A stretch of 64,000 nt of DNA from Candidatus Poribacteria bacterium (GTDB lineage Bacteria > Poribacteria > WGA-4E > GCA-2687025): the NCBI GenBank assembly GCA_018644665.1, contig JABGQA010000110.1, forward strand, positions 62,001-126,000, in the 5' to 3' direction. The notes under the pieces are model-generated. The model saw only the letters and a list, made by a program, of their open reading frames with translations, made no database searches and was not told the origin of the DNA. This document shows positions 45,097-53,644 of the stretch, in pieces (position 1 is the stretch's first letter; every line of letters begins with the position of its first letter). Both the position numbers and the translations under genes were made by a program.

Positions 45097-45442
45097 GCAG
45101 TGCCTCCACAAGCTGGGAATGACGTCCGCCGCGGGCGCTCTCCGGCCTTGTCGTGGCCGCGTTCCCGAGAAGGTCATCGGCGACACGCGTCAGCCGCGTG
45201 CATCTGCGATATACGACGCCACGCCCGTCGTGGTTCCCGCGCGCCACGCATCGGCAGGCTCCTCGGGAACGCACGCGACGTGAACCGCAGACCGGCTGGC
45301 CACCCGGAGCCGTGACGGTGGTTGGCTCGCCGCGGAGCTGAATCGCCGACGCCGCTCCTGCGGATCGCACTGCCTCCAGACCGCCGTAATATCGACGCAC
45401 GAAGCTGATCGCCAACGAGACATCTCACCGAAGGAGGAGTCC
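45097..45442. other. divergent intergenic region
   Basis: About 350 bases between the SRPBCC and GNAT genes, expected to contain both promoters. No clear hexamers, repeats or frames were recognised. A perfect ribosome binding site occurs at its right end (45431-45437). Confidence 0.5.
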
Positions 45443-45541
45443 ATGGATATCGAAACCACCGAATATGCTGTATCGACCGTCGTGAAAGGCCCACATGCCC
45501 CGAAGACCAATCGACCGTTCGTTGTCCGTCACCGAGTGTGA
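45443..45541 (+). CDS. possible 32-residue leader ORF overlapping the GNAT gene start
   Basis: ATG 45443 follows AAGGAGG (45431-45437) at ideal spacing, the best ribosome binding site in this part of the window. The frame (MDIETTEYAVSTVVKGPHAP onward) stops at 45541, inside the GNAT gene, overlapping its start at 45495 by 47 bases in another frame. It may be a regulatory leader peptide, or the remains of the true GNAT N-terminus after a frameshift. No family is recognised. Confidence 0.35.
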   Translation: MDIETTEYAVSTVVKGPHAPKTNRPFVVRHRV

Positions 45542-46466
45542 CCCGTTCGACGCCCACCACCTCGTCCCTATCTACAACGCCCTGTTCGCGAAGCACGCGC
45601 CGCCGTCCTGTCCTCCCGTACGGGACGACGAGTTCGCCGTCGGCATGACGCAGGTCACGAACGCCGACCGGCCCGTGTCCCGTCTGGGGCTGGGGTCGCT
45701 GCGGCTGATCCAGGCGGCCCGTGACGGCCGGATCTTCGGCTTCGCCCACGTCGCTATCGAGACGAAGACCTGGGAAGACCCAGTCACGCGGCGCGGTCTC
45801 ATCCGGGTGTTTGTGTACGACCCGAGCGACCGGGCCGCCGGCCATGCGTTGCTGGCCGCTTCCGAGACGTACTTCCTGGAGCGCGGCGTACATGACGTAT
45901 GCGCGTCGCCATGGTTCGCTCCTGCCCGCTTCATCCACACAGGACGCGAAGGCGTTTCCACCTTCCATGCGCACGTACTCGCGCTCTTCGGTCTGAACGG
46001 ATACTCGGTGTGGCGGGCAGAGCACATCATGGAGGCGCCCGACATCACGAAGGCGCCTGAGCCATCGGCGCCCGATGCGGGACTGACAGTTAACGTCGAG
46101 CACATGCTGGGCCGCGGCGCGCTCCCCGGTTTCCTCGTGCGCATGGAGCGCAGTGGCGACGAGATCGGCGCGTGCGAATGCCGCGCGCACGGTCACTACC
46201 TGCGAGCCCCGGACGCGCAAGCGCGCCTACTTGTAGAAGCGCTCGACGTCACGGAGGCCGAGCGGGGACGTGGGTTCGGTCGATACCTGCTTCGGCGCGC
46301 GCTCTGGGAAGGACGTCAGATAGGGCACCGACACGCTGACCTGCGAGTGCGGACGGACAACCTGTTGGCGATGATGCTCTACGCGAGCGAGGGGTTCCGC
46401 ATCATCGGGACAGGCTACATGCTGACGAAGTCGCTCCTCGACGAGACCGAGGACGTAGGAGCGTGA
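45495..46466 (+). CDS. GNAT-family acetyltransferase, probably two GNAT domains
   Basis: 323 residues. Two halves each show GNAT-like order. The first has SLSVTECDPFDAHHLVPIYN, IFGFAHVAIE and IRVFVYDPSDRAAGHALLAA. The second has LVEALDVTEAERGRGFGRYLL, with the acetyl-CoA-binding RGRGFGRYLL loop, followed by NLLAMMLYASEGFRIIG. Only the second half has a good pyrophosphate-binding loop, so the first may be structural. The acceptor is unknown. The start is uncertain because of the overlapping leader frame. Confidence 0.83.
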   Translation: MPRRPIDRSLSVTECDPFDAHHLVPIYNALFAKHAPPSCPPVRDDEFAVGMTQVTNADRPVSRLGLGSLRLIQAARDGRIFGFAHVAIETKTWEDPVTRRGLIRVFVYDPSDRAAGHALLAASETYFLERGVHDVCASPWFAPARFIHTGREGVSTFHAHVLALFGLNGYSVWRAEHIMEAPDITKAPEPSAPDAGLTVNVEHMLGRGALPGFLVRMERSGDEIGACECRAHGHYLRAPDAQARLLVEALDVTEAERGRGFGRYLLRRALWEGRQIGHRHADLRVRTDNLLAMMLYASEGFRIIGTGYMLTKSLLDETEDVGA

Positions 46467-46585
46467 CGGTAGACCATGTCGGCGAGGCCGCCTGGTGAGC
46501 GGCGCGTGTGACCGGAGGCACGTGGAACGCGGCGAGCCGGATCGATGACCTGGCTCGCCGCGTGACGCGTTGGGCGCGCCCGCGC

Positions 46586-47671
46586 CTACAGCGCTGGGTT
46601 GCGCGCCGCGACTTCCTTGCCCGCCTCGTGCGACCGGAAGATGCCGTCCATGATGACGTTCGTCAGCAGCACGCCTTCCGCCGGGATCGGCGACGGGCTG
46701 CCGGATCTCACCGCCTCGCGGAACGCGATCATCTGCTGTTCCCATACGTCGACTGGCTCGTGGCCCGAGACGCGTATGGTCGTCATGCCTTCCGGCGGAT
46801 TCGGGTCCAGCGTGAGTCCTTCGGACTTCGCGAGCGCCTTCAGGTCGTCGGAGACGCTATCCGCGAACACCGTCGGTCCGCCGAACTGCACGCCCGCCTT
46901 CTTGCCGAGGAAGTACGTCGGCCCCAGCGAGTCCGCGTGCACCGCCCACGATATCTTAAACACCATCACGCCGCCGTTCTCGAAGCGCACCCACGCCGAG
47001 CCGAATTCCTCGACGTCCATCGCGTCCCACTTCGGGTCTTGCCGCGCGAGGTGATCCGCCAGCGTCGCCGAGACGCGCACCGGCTTCGGGTAGCCCATCA
47101 CGTAGAGCGCGTTGTGCATGTTGTACACGCCGATGTCCACGATGGCTCCGGCGCCTGCGGTCTTCTTGTAGATGAACGTGTGGCCCGGGATTCCGCGACG
47201 GCGACACGCCGCGGTCTCGGAGTAGTAGATGTCGCCGAGTATCCCCTTGTCGACGAGCTTGCGCGAGAACTGCACGTCGGGGCTGAACGTGCTGTGGATG
47301 CCGATCTGGAAGACGGTTCCGGCGGCCTTCGCGGCGCGGACCATAGCCGTCGCGTCGGCTAGCGTCGCCGCCATGGGCTTCTCGCAGAAGACGTGCTTGC
47401 CGGCCTCCAACGCCGCCACGGCCGGACGGCGATGCGCCTGGCTGTACGTGCAGATGCTGACCGCCTCGATCTCGTCGAGTTCGAGCATCTTGTTATAGCT
47501 GGTGAACACGCGTGATTTGGGCACGTCCCACTGATCCGCGGCACGCTGCGCGACGGCGCGGAACTTGTCACACACGGCGACGATCTCGAAGCCACCTGCC
47601 TTCTGGTACGCGTTGTAGTGCGCGCGGGAGATGCCGCCTGTGCCGATGATGGCGACCTTGATCGGGTCCAT
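46586..47671 (-). CDS. Gfo/Idh/MocA family oxidoreductase
   Basis: 361 residues from ATG 47671 with AAGGGGAC upstream. The Rossmann motif is VAIIGTGGISRAHYNAY and the family motif is HVFCEKPMAATLADA. AGAIVDIGVYNMHNALYVMG carries catalytic-site residues (Asp and His). NAD(P)-dependent oxidation or reduction of a sugar or cyclitol is expected; the substrate is unknown. It is convergent with the GNAT gene. Confidence 0.94.
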   Translation of the reverse strand: MDPIKVAIIGTGGISRAHYNAYQKAGGFEIVAVCDKFRAVAQRAADQWDVPKSRVFTSYNKMLELDEIEAVSICTYSQAHRRPAVAALEAGKHVFCEKPMAATLADATAMVRAAKAAGTVFQIGIHSTFSPDVQFSRKLVDKGILGDIYYSETAACRRRGIPGHTFIYKKTAGAGAIVDIGVYNMHNALYVMGYPKPVRVSATLADHLARQDPKWDAMDVEEFGSAWVRFENGGVMVFKISWAVHADSLGPTYFLGKKAGVQFGGPTVFADSVSDDLKALAKSEGLTLDPNPPEGMTTIRVSGHEPVDVWEQQMIAFREAVRSGSPSPIPAEGVLLTNVIMDGIFRSHEAGKEVAARNPAL

Positions 47672-48023
47672 GAGTGTCCCCTTAGCGGTGAGGTTCGGGC
47701 CGGACGCGGCGGCGAGTGTACACGCCCGTACAGTACCCGACAACGCGAGCGATGCTGCCCAGATTAGACGGTAGCCGGGCAGGACTGCATCCACAACAAG
47801 CGCATGTATGGGCGCGCTTCATCCGCGGCTGTTAGGAGCCGGCAAGATGAACACTGACTTGGGTGGCGCTCTCATGCTCGACGACGTGGGCGGCGTGGGC
47901 GGCGTGGGCCACCGAGTGTCCGAGGCACGTCCGGCGTCCTCTGCGCTGCCGGAAGTGGCGGGTCACTTGCCCGGCCATATCGTCCCTATCGTGGCGCCGT
48001 AGCGCATCAAGGAAGGCCAGGCG
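47672..48023. other. intergenic region before the WG-repeat array
   Basis: About 350 bases without a supported gene. The last 40 bases (tcgtccctatcgtggcgccg and beyond) are similar to the spacers inside the WG array and to the sequence after it (52470-52490), so they probably belong to the duplicated unit. Confidence 0.5.
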
Positions 48024-49052
48024 TTGTCGAGCACCTTCGGGTTCATCGATGTATCGGGGGAGTTTGTAATCGCCCCGATCTATCACGGTGTGACCGACTT
48101 CGCAGAGGGGCGGGCGGGCGTCCGTATCGATGACCGAGAGGGGTTTGTGTCGAGAGATGGACGGGAAGTGATCCCTCTCAAATTCGCCCAGGTCGAGTCG
48201 TTCAGCGAGGGTCTAGCAGCGGTCACTGAATGGAACTCGGTCTTGGCGGCCCCGACAACATCTCGGGCTCGTGCGCGTGCTATACGCGAGCAAGAGAAAC
48301 CCGTGGGGTACATCGATCGCGCGGGCAACTACGCCATGCGGCCCACTTTCATCCACGCAGATCCGTTCTCGGGTGGACTCGCGTGGGTATTGTGCGACGT
48401 GGGGAAGGGCGGGGTCACCAACCTTGCCGGAGACATACGACCGGTTGACGCCGCCTGTCTCTGGGAGTTCAGCGAGGGATACGCACGGTTCTCGACCGAC
48501 GATTGGCACGAGGGGTTCCTCGACACCGAGTTGCGCGTAGTGATCCCGCCGATCTACGAGCAGGCGTCTGATTTCTGCGAGGGCCTAGCCTGGGCGATCG
48601 AGGATTTGGACCAAGAGCAGTCCTACTTCCTCAACGCCGACGGAGAACGGGTGCTCTCGTTCGATATGCGCTGTGAGGGCGAATTCAAGTACGGCCTGCT
48701 AGGTGTCCTCGTCGGGGATCGGTGGGGGTTCGTCGACAGGAATGGGGAACAGGTGATCCCACCTGCGTTTGAGAGCATTGGGGCCGGGTTCCATGACGGA
48801 CTGTCCGCTATCCGGCTTAACGGCAAGTGGGGCTTTGTCGACCGGCAGGGCGATATAGTAGTCAAGCCGCGCTTCGACCAGGAGTGGGAGTTCTCCGAGG
48901 GTTTGGCCGCAGTGAAAGTCGGCAGTAGTTGGGGCTTCATAAATGCTACGGACGACATGGTGATTGAGCCACGCTTCCTTGAGGGCGCGCGCTTTCGTGA
49001 GGGCCTCGCCAGCGCCGAGGTTCCATCCGATGTCGCGCGCCGTTTGTCATGA
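48024..49052 (+). CDS. WG-repeat protein, array copy 1
   Basis: 342 residues from TTG 48024, with AAGGAAGG upstream. It consists almost wholly of about nine WG/beta-repeat units, for example FGFIDVSGEFVIAPIYHGV, RWGFVDRNGEQVIPPAFES and KWGFVDRQGDIVVKPRFDQ, each followed by a FxEGLA segment. A charged linker (TSRARARAIREQEKP) splits units two and three. There is no signal peptide or other domain, so it should be cytoplasmic. WG-repeat proteins are of unknown or diverse function. First of four tandem paralogues. Confidence 0.9.
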   Translation: MSSTFGFIDVSGEFVIAPIYHGVTDFAEGRAGVRIDDREGFVSRDGREVIPLKFAQVESFSEGLAAVTEWNSVLAAPTTSRARARAIREQEKPVGYIDRAGNYAMRPTFIHADPFSGGLAWVLCDVGKGGVTNLAGDIRPVDAACLWEFSEGYARFSTDDWHEGFLDTELRVVIPPIYEQASDFCEGLAWAIEDLDQEQSYFLNADGERVLSFDMRCEGEFKYGLLGVLVGDRWGFVDRNGEQVIPPAFESIGAGFHDGLSAIRLNGKWGFVDRQGDIVVKPRFDQEWEFSEGLAAVKVGSSWGFINATDDMVIEPRFLEGARFREGLASAEVPSDVARRLS

Positions 49053-49175
49053 CCACGCACAGGCCTCGTCCAACCGGCCCTCCCATCGCGGTCCCTCAGC
49101 GCCGCGCGTAAGGTCAGAGTTTGTCGAGTAGCTGCGGGTTCATCGACACATCGGGGGAGTTCGTGATCCCGCCGA
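49047..49175 (+). repeat. duplicated spacer plus gene start, unit 1
   Basis: These 129 bases, from the end of WG gene 1 across the spacer into WG gene 2, recur at 50143-50270 with about ten differences. The match covers the spacer and the first 15 codons and is much closer than the coding parts that follow. Confidence 0.75.
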
Positions 49176-50148
49176 TCTACGAACACGTGACGGAGTTCTC
49201 CGAGGGTCGGGCCCACTTCTCGGCCGGCGGCAGAATCGGGTTCCTGTCGCACGGCGGCCGAGAAGTCATCCGCATGCAGTTCGGCGAAGCAGATTGGTTC
49301 CACGAAGGCCTCGCGGCAGTGATGACCTGGGATCCGGTCCTGCACGCGCCGACGACATCTCGATCTCGCGCGTATGCGAGGCGGCAGCAGACGAAACCGA
49401 TGGGGTACATCGACCGCGCGGGAGACTACGCCATCGAGCCCGCGTTCATCGTGGCCGGCGAGTTCGCAGAGGGACTGGCGGACGTAGAATACGACATCGG
49501 CAAGTGGGGGTTTGTCGATCCGGCGGGGAACATACGGCACGTCGAGGCGGACTGCCTCTACTCGTTTCGAGAGGGCTACGCACGGTTCCAAGCCGAGGAT
49601 GGGCGCTACGGGTTTGTCGACACCGAGTTGCGCGTCGTCATTCCGCCCATCTACCGGAGTGTCTTCGATTTCCACGAAGGGCTCGCGTGGGCGACCGAGG
49701 ATCTCGGCCAGAAGCGCTCCTACTTCCTAGACCCTGACGGCGAACGGGTGCTCACGTTCGATACGTACTGCGACGAGGAATTCTCGGATGGACTGCTATC
49801 CGTACGCCACGGCGATCTGTGGGGTTCATGAACAAGAGCCAGGAATGGGTGATCCCGCCTGCGTACGAGACGGAGGCGCGCGGGTTCCACGAAGGACACG
49901 CTGCGGTCGAGGTCGACGGCAAGTGTGGCTTCATCAATACCGAGGGCGATGTCGTCGTTGAGCCGCGCTATGACCATGTATGGCCGTTCTCGGAGGGGCT
50001 GGCCGCCGTGCTGGTCGACGGTGTCTGGGGCTTCGTAAACGCTACCGGCGACATGGTGATCGAGCCGCGGTTCGTTGGGGCGTGGGCGTTCCATGAGGGC
50101 CGTTGCGCAGCCCGGATTCCGCCGGATTCTGCGACCCGCTCCTCATGA
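49121..50148 (+). pseudogene. WG-repeat protein, array copy 2, frameshifted
   Basis: From TTG 49121 the frame runs through SSSCGFIDTSGEFVIPPIYE and stops at 49831 after GDLWGS. The rest of the protein (FMNKSQEWVIPPAYE to the end at 50148) continues in another frame. Inserting one G into the GGGG run at 49822-49825 restores LWGFMNKSQEWVIPP, as in the sister genes. It is therefore either a frameshift mutant, a sequencing error or, less likely, a slippery-site product. Otherwise it has the same nine-unit layout and linker (TSRSRAYARRQQTKP). Confidence 0.85.
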
Positions 50149-50270
50149 CCACGCGCAGGCCTCGTCCAACCGGTCCTCCCATCGCGGTCCCTCAGCGTCG
50201 CGCGTGAGGTCAGCCTTTGTCGAGCAGCTTCGGGTTCATCGACACATCGGGGGAGTTCGTGATTCCCCCG
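50143..50270 (+). repeat. duplicated spacer plus gene start, unit 2
   Basis: Second copy of the segment at 49047-49175, displaced by 1096 bases, covering the spacer between WG genes 2 and 3 and the start of gene 3. Confidence 0.75.
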
Positions 50271-51227
50271 ACATACGAGGACGTGACTGATTTCGCGGGA
50301 TCTCGGGCGCGGTTCATGGCCGGAGGCAAGGTTGGGTACCTGGATCCTGACCGCCGCGAGGTCATTCCACTGCGTTTCGGCGAGGCGGGTGAGTTCCACG
50401 AGGGCCTTGCGGCCGTCATGGAATGGGATCCCCTGATCCATGCGCCCGACGTCCACCGTGACCGCGCCGGCGCCTTGCGGCAGCAGAAGACGAACCCGGT
50501 GGGCTACATAGACCCGGTCGGCGAGTATGCCATTGAGCCTGCCTTCCGATTCGGCCACGAGTTCTCCGAAGGATTGGCCGGCGTGTCCTACGACGGGGAC
50601 GAGTGGGGGTTCATCGATGCGACGGGTGAAGTCCGACTGGTGGACGTGGACAGGGCCCGTCCGTTCCGTGAGGGCTACGCGTGGTTCGAGACCGTCGCTT
50701 GGCGCAAGGGGTTCCTCGACAAGGATCTGCGCGTCGCAATCCAACCGGTATACGCCGACGCCTTTGGCTTCTGCGAGGGGCTCGCTTGGGTCCGGGAGGA
50801 AAGCGACGATACAGGCTGTCACTTCCTCAACCCCGATGGCGACCGCGTGCTGACGTTCGACACGGACTGTGACAACGGATTCAGCAACGGCCTGCTCTAC
50901 GTCCGCGAAGGCGATCTCTCGGGTTTTGTGAACAGGAACAGGGAGTGGGTGATCCCACCTGTCTTCGAGAGACCTGGCCCGGGCTTTCACGAGGGCATGG
51001 CGGCCATGCAGGTGGCCGGCAAATGGGGCTTCCTCAACACCGAGGGCGACATGGCGATCCAGCCGCGGTACGATGCCGTGTCGCCGTTCAACTCGGGGTT
51101 GGCCGCGGTGCGGGTCGGCGCCCTGTGGGGATTCATAGACACTGCCGGCGATATGGTGATCGAACCACGGTTTGGCGATGGCGGCTCCTTCCACGAGGGA
51201 CGTTGCTACGCTGCGCTGCCGTCGTAG
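50217..51227 (+). CDS. WG-repeat protein, array copy 3
   Basis: 336 residues from TTG 50217. The same nine-unit WG architecture is seen: SSSFGFIDTSGEFVIPPTYE, EWGFIDATGEVRLVDV, KWGFLNTEGDMAIQPRYD and LWGFIDTAGDMVIEPRF. The linker is DVHRDRAGALRQQKTNP. Its first codons and upstream spacer are nearly identical to those of copy 2. It lacks signal peptide and enzymatic motifs. Cytoplasmic binding or scaffold function is the most that can be inferred. Confidence 0.9.
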   Translation: MSSSFGFIDTSGEFVIPPTYEDVTDFAGSRARFMAGGKVGYLDPDRREVIPLRFGEAGEFHEGLAAVMEWDPLIHAPDVHRDRAGALRQQKTNPVGYIDPVGEYAIEPAFRFGHEFSEGLAGVSYDGDEWGFIDATGEVRLVDVDRARPFREGYAWFETVAWRKGFLDKDLRVAIQPVYADAFGFCEGLAWVREESDDTGCHFLNPDGDRVLTFDTDCDNGFSNGLLYVREGDLSGFVNRNREWVIPPVFERPGPGFHEGMAAMQVAGKWGFLNTEGDMAIQPRYDAVSPFNSGLAAVRVGALWGFIDTAGDMVIEPRFGDGGSFHEGRCYAALPS

Positions 51228-51331
51228 GCTGCGGGCAGTCCAAGACCAGACGTCAGGCTCCCGGGGCGTGGCCATATGGCTCGATCGTCTTCCTCCTCCG
51301 TCCTCAACCACGCCGTATGTAAGGCCTACTC

Positions 51332-52429
51332 GTGTCAAGCAGCTTCGGGTTCATCAACACATCGGGGGAGTTCGTAGTCCCACCGATCTACAAAGGCGTC
51401 GCCGAGTTCTACGAGGGCCGGGCATCCGTCAGTGGCGAGGCCGGAGGGGGCTATGTGACGCGCGACGGCCGCGAAGTCATCCCCTGCGAATTCGGCTACA
51501 CCTATGCGTTCAGCGAAGGCTTCGCCGTCGTTAGCGATGACCCGGTCCTGGCCGCTACGCCTGCATGTCGTGTGCGCGAGATGCGCGAGCGCGAGAAACC
51601 AATGGGGTATATCGATCGCGCGGGACACTATGTGATACCGCCTGCCTTCATCACGGCCCGCGAGTTCTCAGGCGGGCTGGCGGCGGTGGAATACGACGTG
51701 AGGAAGTGGGGATTCATAGACCCGGCGGGGTATATCCGAGAGGTGGAAGCGGATACTCTCAATCCGTTTGTAGAAGGGTACGCCCGGTTCGGCGCGGACG
51801 ATCTGCGCGAGGGGTTTCTTGACACCGAGTTGCGCGTCGTCATCCCGCCCATCTACGACTGGGTGCACGATTTCCACGAAGGGTTCGCCTGGGCGACGGA
51901 GGACATAAGTGGGGAGAGCTGCCACTTCCTCAACCCCGCCGGGGAACGGGCGCTCTCCTTCGATGTTCACTGTCATACGAACTTCGCGTTTGGGCGGCTG
52001 GCAGTACGCGTTGGCGATCGGTGGGGCTGCGTCGATAAGAGTGGGGACATGGTGATCTCGCCTGCGTTTGAGAGCGCTCAGCACGGGTTCTATGAGGGTC
52101 TGGCGGACGTCCAACTCGGCGGCAGGTGGGGGTTCATCGACGTCGAGGGTGACGTGGTGGTCGAACCTCGCTTCGACGAGGTGCTCCCGTTTTCTGATGG
52201 CCTCGCTGCGGTGCGGGCGGACGCCCTGTGGGGCTATGTGAATGCCACCGGTGAACTGGTGATCGAACCGCGCTTCGATCGCGTGTGGGGGTTCTCAGAA
52301 GGGCTGGCTCCCGTGCAACTCGGCGACGCCTGGGGCTTCGTAGACGCTACGGGCGACATGGTGACCGAGCCGTGCTTCCTTGAGGTCGACGTTTTCCGTG
52401 AAGGCCGCGCCAGCGCTGAAGTCTCGTAG
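51332..52429 (+). CDS. WG-repeat protein, array copy 4
   Basis: 365 residues from GTG 51332 (the others use TTG). It has one more WG unit near the C-terminus (LWGYVNATGELVIEPRFD then AWGFVDATGDMVTEPCF) than its neighbours. The N-terminus SSSFGFINTSGEFVVPPIY is shared, but the spacer before it is different from those of copies 2 and 3. The linker is CRVREMREREKP. It closes the array. No export signal is seen. Confidence 0.9.
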   Translation: MSSSFGFINTSGEFVVPPIYKGVAEFYEGRASVSGEAGGGYVTRDGREVIPCEFGYTYAFSEGFAVVSDDPVLAATPACRVREMREREKPMGYIDRAGHYVIPPAFITAREFSGGLAAVEYDVRKWGFIDPAGYIREVEADTLNPFVEGYARFGADDLREGFLDTELRVVIPPIYDWVHDFHEGFAWATEDISGESCHFLNPAGERALSFDVHCHTNFAFGRLAVRVGDRWGCVDKSGDMVISPAFESAQHGFYEGLADVQLGGRWGFIDVEGDVVVEPRFDEVLPFSDGLAAVRADALWGYVNATGELVIEPRFDRVWGFSEGLAPVQLGDAWGFVDATGDMVTEPCFLEVDVFREGRASAEVS

Positions 52430-52482
52430 GATGTTGCGCGCCTCGCTCAAGTGACGGGGCAGTCCCTATCGCGGCGCCCGTG

Positions 52483-53619
52483 TCAGACCGTCAACTCCTC
52501 GTTGTGCGGCGCCTTCCCGCCCGCGGAGTCCTTGACGCGCTGATCCAGGTAGATCTCGTTCCGCGGCTTGAAGCCCGGCAGCGTGATCACGTTCACGAAT
52601 GCATCCAGCCCGCGGTGCCCCGTCCCCGGCTGTATGTAGACGGTCGAGCCTGGCGTGAGGGGCGTCTGCTCGTAGCGGCACAGATCCTCGACATCCGGGA
52701 ACGTAACCAGCGACGCCGTGCGCCCATACGTCTTGAGCCCGTAGGCGCTTGGGTCGAGAACGAGGTACATCTCGCTCTGCGGCTTCCCGCCCCCGACTGG
52801 CTCCACCGGATGGTAATGCGTGCGTGACGTCTCGGTGGCGATGTTGACCACGTGGCTGTTGACGGCATTCACGCCGTCTCCGCCGCCCTCCGCGGCGATC
52901 CAGGTGAGTGGCAGCCTCCGAAACGCGTCGAAGGCGAAGTTGCAGCCGCCCGCGGTATCGCGAAGGTGGTTCAGTCGCCGCGCCGCCGACGTGTGCGTCT
53001 CCGTCCGATCGGCGACGTCGATGCTCCAGTAGCGGAAGCTGCCGCGGACTCGAAGCGGCGCGTCGGCCGTTACGGCGAGTTGATCCCCGGCCATGACTGG
53101 CTCCCACGAACCCACCGACTTCTCCGACCACCCGATCTGTCGATACGTCCCGAGCACGACATCCAACGCGGCATGGGCGCCTTCGCTGCTCGTCCACTCG
53201 CCGCGTGGCACGCCGCTTTCGAGGAGCAACCAGATCTCGCCAGCCACGTCGCCGATGAAGTGCGCGCCCCGCCGTCGCTCCACGATCGCCTGCACCGGAC
53301 CCTGGAGGGCATGGGCGAAGCTCTCGGAGCATGCCTCCAGCGTCGCCAACGCCTCCATCACTCCAGTTGGGCACGGGTCGGGAATGTAGACGGCATCGAG
53401 AGGCCTGCCGTCACCTTCCTGGGTGCGCTGCCCCGCGGGGATGAAGCACTCCCCAGCGCCGGATTCCAACCACAGGTAGCGCAGCGTGTCGCACGCGATC
53501 TCGCCCTCTCCCTCGACGACTCCACGGTCGAGCGTGCAGGTCGGGTTCCATCGACCGAACTCATCCGCGACCCGCGCGAAATCCGACGAGGCAATATGTC
53601 CGACGATGACATCCGGCAC
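52483..53619 (-). CDS. cupin-like protein of unknown function
   Basis: 378 residues from GTG 53619, with GGAGG ten bases upstream. The C-terminal half has a cupin-type metal-binding pattern: THYHPVEPVGGGKPQSEMYLV supplies HxH and Glu, and YIQPGTGHRGLDAFVNVITLPGF supplies a second His and strand. The N-terminal half (about 1-180) is not recognised. It follows the TIM-barrel isomerase gene with a 25-base gap, so it may act on the same sugar-derived compound. The reaction is unknown. Confidence 0.65.
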   Translation of the reverse strand: MPDVIVGHIASSDFARVADEFGRWNPTCTLDRGVVEGEGEIACDTLRYLWLESGAGECFIPAGQRTQEGDGRPLDAVYIPDPCPTGVMEALATLEACSESFAHALQGPVQAIVERRRGAHFIGDVAGEIWLLLESGVPRGEWTSSEGAHAALDVVLGTYRQIGWSEKSVGSWEPVMAGDQLAVTADAPLRVRGSFRYWSIDVADRTETHTSAARRLNHLRDTAGGCNFAFDAFRRLPLTWIAAEGGGDGVNAVNSHVVNIATETSRTHYHPVEPVGGGKPQSEMYLVLDPSAYGLKTYGRTASLVTFPDVEDLCRYEQTPLTPGSTVYIQPGTGHRGLDAFVNVITLPGFKPRNEIYLDQRVKDSAGGKAPHNEELTV

Positions 53620-53644
53620 GGCGTCTTCCCTCCGCGGTAGGCGG

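Noticed and set aside
48230..52430. CRISPR or short tandem repeat array
   Set aside because: The repetition in this region is coding WG units and gene duplication; there are no constant repeats with unique spacers.
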